Source of the DNA: an uncultured bacterium
Lineage (GTDB): Bacteria > Patescibacteriota > Microgenomatia > UBA1400 > UBA12108
DNA: 37,885 nucleotides
Direction of reading: 5' to 3'
Assembly: GCA_903945195.1 (NCBI GenBank)
Contig: CAJAUT010000029.1
Location: 1-37,885, forward strand
Shown here piece by piece: positions 12,101-18,100 of the stretch. Numbering within the stretch: the stretch's first letter is position 1; every line of letters begins with the position of its first letter. The notes beneath the pieces are model-generated. The model ran no database searches. It saw nothing but the letters and a program-made list of their open reading frames with translations, and was not told the origin of the DNA. Position numbers and translations under genes: made by a program.

Positions 12101-15100
12101 AGCGGGGAGAGTTGTTTCGTTTATTGTGGTAGTTGATGGGTAGAGGGTAATTTGCTCGACGAGGTATTTCCAAAGATTGTCGAGAGTAGTGGAAGAGTTG
12201 GATGTCGTATTTGCTCTGGCTATCGCCGCTGCCTTGCGACGCTTGAATGGAGGGTCAATGATAACTGGATTAATAACTTGGATAATTGCATTTTTAAATG
12301 ACATGAAGGTTGTGTATTCATAATCATATTCATTTTTAGCATAGTGATAGTCGGAGGTATTCCCAAAAATAGTTGTGAGAGGAGCTAACTTGTTGTCAGC
12401 AAACCAGGATCTAAGGTTGTCAAAATCACTATTGAATGCAGTGTCCTCAAATAACCTGAGTGCTTCGTCATGTTTGGCCTGTCCGAGGGTTCTTTTGATG
12501 TAGCCAAGTGCGGCATCGATCTTCTTTACGCCTGTTGAATAGACGATTCTATCTTTGTAGAGTGAGCTACCTGGAGATAAGTATTTTCTGGTGTACCACT
12601 CAGTGAAGATCTCGACATAGGTTGAGTCTGGTTGTTGCTTGTCATAATTATCATTTATAAAGCTTTGGATTTGGTGCAAGGCTTCGTGGGCAGCAATTGT
12701 AATTTGCTCTGAGAGTGGGAGATATTGGAGGATCTCTACATTTGCTTGTAGTGCATGAGTGAACGAGTTTTGGGTTCCCAGTGTTTGCCCACTCATAGTC
12801 ATGTCGCCTGTATTGATAGGACGTAAATTTTCGACTGAGAATGCTTCGTCGATCTTTAGCTCTTCTAGTTTGCGGTTAAATAGATTTGCAATTTTTGTAA
12901 ACTGTCTTCTGCCTCTAGCGCTATCGACTGGATTCACAAAACCCTGGATGTAGATCGTGCGAGATGCCAAGGCTAAGAGCTCATTTTCTGCGAGAGTCGT
13001 GAGCTCTTTGCTGGTAAACATTTTCCTGGCCCGATCATCTAAAACGGCGGTCTCTGCCCTAGAACAGTTACCTAACTGACAATCTCTAATATGAGAGATT
13101 GCGTCATGTATGGCAACAAAATCATCTGGGAATGAGGGGGTGAAATGGTCAAGGTATATAGGATTTGATCCAAAGTATGTTTGGTTTAACATATTAAGCA
13201 TCTCTTCTTCAGATAGAGAAAGTAATCCATCTTTTGTAGTTACTGAAAGTTCGATGTCGTATCCTCTTGTGGCTTTGGCTATTTGATAGAAGGTCATGGT
13301 TGAGTTGCCAAGCGTAATATTGTCCCCAGCTTGTAGCTCTAGATCACTACCTGCTGGAATTACTCGCTCAACACCATTTAGAATAATTGTCATATCCTCC
13401 AATATTGATTGGTTGTAGATGAGTAGGGTCCATTCTTCTGGGACATTGCCATGGAGATTGCCACGCAATATAAGCGAATCTTCTCCCATATTCTCAAGCC
13501 CAAATCCTCTTGAGGAGAGATATGAGATATCCCCCGCAGGTATCGCGATTATGTCTTCTGATTGGGCTACTGCACTACTAGTATTAGCTGGCTGGGCAGG
13601 ATTTGGCTCTGTAGGTGCTGGATCAATTGCTGGTGCAGAGCTTGGTGAAGGAGCATCGTCTGGTTGAGCACCTTGATTGTCGATTTCAATTGCATCTGGA
13701 GTGATGATTCCAGGTTCGTAGGTACGTTTTAGTTCTGCAATAATTTTGAGCTTAGTTTCGTCTGAGAGCTCAAGAGCTTCGACTCTTGCGATCGCTTCCT
13801 CCATACTTAGATTTGTAGTTCTTAGATCTGAAATGATTCTGTTCATTTCATGCCAAGGAGTACGAGTAAAGATAAAAGATGAGGTCCAGGCACCTTGACT
13901 GAATCTGCCTGTATCTAGGTTTACTCCACGAGGTAGGGAGAGAATAGATTGTTTAAATAGTCCTTCCTGTCTGTTTGCCAACTGATCTGAGAGTAATAGA
14001 CCGATCTCTTCACCTGGAGTCGTAAAGTTTGTAACCATAGATGATAAGACGGATGATCCCAAACTACGAACTGCTTGTGGTAGATCTACCTGCCAGAAAT
14101 CTAAGAATGGTTGTATAGAACTGTCTACGGTCAAGTCTTCTGCTGGTGGTAGACCATTAATAACATCTCCAAGATCTGCTCCAGCTTGAACTGCCTCATT
14201 TGCTAGGGTAGGGGTGGGGACTTTGCGCATGTTTGAGATCTGGTAGGAATCAAGAGGGAGGGTTGCGAGATTAAACATAATCATCTTAACCATGATCTTG
14301 TTAGGTAGAATTTTTTCTAAGTCAGATACGACAATTGGAGTTTGTTTTAATGGTTTTTTTCCTGCTGCAATTACTTGAATCTCATTAAATATGACGTACG
14401 AGAGGGCTCCATTTGTATTCTGGATTGAAATAAAATCCCCAGTCTCAAGTACAAAGGTAATGTCATCACCAGGATTGACTAAGAGATCTGCGACATCTGA
14501 GGGAGTATTGAAAGTGATTGGATCTGCGAGGGTGATGTTCTTGCCGTTATAGATAATAGAATCAATCTCGTCTGGATTAGGAATTAATTTTAGATCTGAT
14601 TCTGAATCAAAGGGGCGGGTGGTTGCTACTTCTTCATTTCTGTCATACTGACTAAATTGTAAGACTCCAAACTCGTCTATGAATATTTTGGTCACGGTAC
14701 CAAAGGAATCCTGGTAAATAACTGATCCAAAGTTTGGATCATTAAGAAAATCTGGTAATTCACTAGACTTTTTAATATCCGTGGATTCATCAGGATTGAA
14801 AAGTGCGGCTATAGTATCTGCTACACCTTCTGCAACGGATACAGTGAAGCGACTATCTGGAAGAGCCATCCCAGAGGGAACTCTGGTTTCATTTGATTTT
14901 GCAACACCCCTAGCTTTGATGTAGGAGGATTTATCTACAACGCCCTCATTTAATTCGATGCTTATGACATTACTCGAACTTGGTAGATATGACAGTACAG
15001 TATTTGGATTGTAGATCCTAGTTAGATTAACTCCGTCGTAAACATTTAGGGTTCCATCTAATTCCCTGGTAATTACAACAACTTTGTCATTGTTTGAGAT

Positions 15101-18100
15101 AAAAACGAGGGTTTTAAAATCTGGTTCTGCAATGAGATCTAAGATTGGTCTACCTGCTAGATTTGCGATATTTGAGTATGTGATTTTACCTATTTTTGTA
15201 GGGGTAGTGGCGAGGAGTGGAATCGAATTAGATAGTTCTGCCAGGATAGATCTGACGGAATCAACTATTGGACTCGTAGTGGGTGGGAGAGTAGGGATCC
15301 GGCTTACTGGGGAGATAGCAGCGGGTGCTGCAACTGGTGCAGTTAAAGTAGGCTGAGCAGAACTTGCGATATATTTCTCTGTAGCTGCACGATATTGGCC
15401 AGGAGTATTATCGGCAATGGAGTTATTTCTAGCGTAGGTCATGAGGGTATCAGCTGGGCCAAAGGTATCTGGTGAAGTTAGGCGATTTGTGGGATTATTT
15501 AATTCTGCGAAGAAATCATCATATTTGGGGAAGTCTTCAGCGTCACGAGCATTTAAGGCTCTTTTTACTTCTATTAGTTCGTCACTTGAGAGTCCAAGGC
15601 GCTTGCCGATTGTTTCTGCCATTGCTAAGAGCTGATTGTTGGTAGATACAGCGCGACGATGAATTTCTTTGTACAGATCTTCGCCCTTTAGTGCTTCGCG
15701 ACTGCTACTCGTGCGTAGCATAGTTTCAAAACTGCTAGCCCTTTGGCTGAGCTCGGTTTTTAGCGCATTTAGTCGCCAGTTATCAATAGTGCCAAGATTT
15801 AATTTTTCTGGTAAAGAATCTAGTGCACTAAGAGCTTTCTTTGGAGCTGCACCTAGTGCACGCATTGTTTCGTCAAGTCGATCGGTCGCCATCTTGGTAT
15901 TTAGATTCTCAACGTAAAAATCTTTGTAGACATTGTCGGCTGTAAGATCTGTACGCTCAGTCTTGAGATAAAGATCGAACTCCTGGGCGAACTCTACCTT
16001 TGTTGGATCTAGTCTTGTTGCATTGTTTGGGTCAGCGGCGAGACGGTTCCTGCGCCACATTTGTTCGAAACTAACAGAGGTTGGGAGGGAAGATCCCTGG
16101 CCATCGGTAAACTGAGACCATCTGATATGCTCGTGATTGGCGGTGACTTTGAGATCTGCACCACGCTCACGGCCCATGTAGGCGATGAGGAGGTCTTGAG
16201 GCTTGTTGCCATCCTCACTGGCTAGGATAGATTGGGCTCTCCTGTTCCAATCTGCAGAGTCGTCGAGGCGTAGGCGATGTTCAAAATCTATTTTGCCGTC
16301 GATGACTAGGTATTCGATGAACTCTTCTACTGTTTCACCATTTGGTTTTTGGCCGTACTGAGTTACGAGGATTTTTTTGAATGGAACTCCTTTTTCATGC
16401 GCAGATCTGACCGATGCCTGGAGATCTGCCGCCATATCATTGTTTGTCCCTGCATAGACGATTGCTGAGGACATGTTGTTGTATTTGGTTTGACGATTAT
16501 CCATAAGTTGATCTGCTAGTCCCTCGCGAGTGGTAGAGGCGCCAAAGTTAGTAGGTCTTAGTGATTCTGCGTTTACTTTTTGGTTCTGATTGAGGAGGTT
16601 TAACGCCTCTTGTGGTGTAGCGTCTAGCCCCTTAACAGTATTTTTGAGATTGCCAAATTCATCCAACCTAGCATTTGTGACTTCATCGTAAAAATCCATG
16701 ACGTTCATTTGAGTGCCAGGTGGGGCAATTTTAATTTGAGTAAGATCTGGAAGAATTGTGATATCTACAATTTTTCCACCTAACATATTTTGACTTGCTG
16801 CGGCAAGCATCTTGCTACCCTTGTCGTAGAAAGATAATAATTGGGTTGTTTCTGGTAATCTCTCACCAGTTGAGGCACTGCCTTCGTAGAGAACTAGATC
16901 TCTATCTTCCTGGGCAAAATCAGTTCCAGGTCTACGAGCAAATTGGTTCCAGTCATCTTGGAGGGTGGCTTTGCGAAAATTGAGATCAGTAATGAGCGTC
17001 AATTCTTTTTTGATGGTACTACTTTGGGACGTGGCTATGAGTGCATCTAACTCTTTTATAGTATCTTCTAATTGTTTTATTTCAAGGTCATTTGTTGCTG
17101 GCCGACGGAGTTTTTCTATGAGTGAATCAAGTTTTTTACCCAAATCGGTCGTACGGCTTTTTGTTTTTAAGAGTGATTGATCAATTACATCTGCAAGTGA
17201 ATTGCCCTGAATACTAATATCTCTTGGGACATAATTGCCGTCTCCTACGCTTACCAATAAGGCCCTATGATCTTGTCCTAGCGATAGTTTGTTGATGATT
17301 TGACTGAAAAATCCCTGATGGGTAGAGGAGGCGTCTACACTGCGATAAGTATTGATAGCTTCATTACCATTCTTGAGACCTCCAAGTAGTTTGGGATTTT
17401 TGATCTTTGATAAGTCTATTCCACTGCCGCCCATTGCCATGTTCTTTTTGATACCATCACTTATTTCATCGATAATATAGATAAATTTGCCTTGTTCTCC
17501 TTGAGTAATTTGCTTCATCAAGAGTCCTTCAGCAGTTGGCTTGCCTTTACCCATTAGTCTGCTTAACCAAGTCGAATCTGGGGCTTCGTTGCCCGCTAGT
17601 CTTGTCCAGACTGCATTTGGTCTATCTGCGACAAATGAGATGTGAGTAGAACCTGGGAGATCAGTATTGGCTTTGAGTAGCCCTGCTACTTCATCTGCTG
17701 ACATGCGTCTAGCAAAGTTGGGATCAAAGTTGCCTTTGGAGAAATCGATTTCTAGGAAGCCTCTTTGGGAATCAATAAATATCCCTTTGGTATTCTGGCT
17801 GCCAAAGAATTGTATGCCTCCGGAAGTTAGCATCTGAGAATTGACATATTCAATGGCCTCGGTACTACCTTTAAATAGTGCCATACTCTTTGGTTCGGTG
17901 ACAGAGAGAATGCGAGTGATGGCGTCACTTTTGCCTGCGAGTGAGCCACCATTAGCAGTCTTTAATTGAGCAATCGGGTCTGAACTAAGTAAGGTCTGTA
18001 CCTGTTCTTCGTAGAGATGGTAGCCGACGGACTTCTCGAATTCGTCAAGGATACCATTGAAGGCTTCTGCCTTGGCTTTTACGACTGGATCGACGATGGC

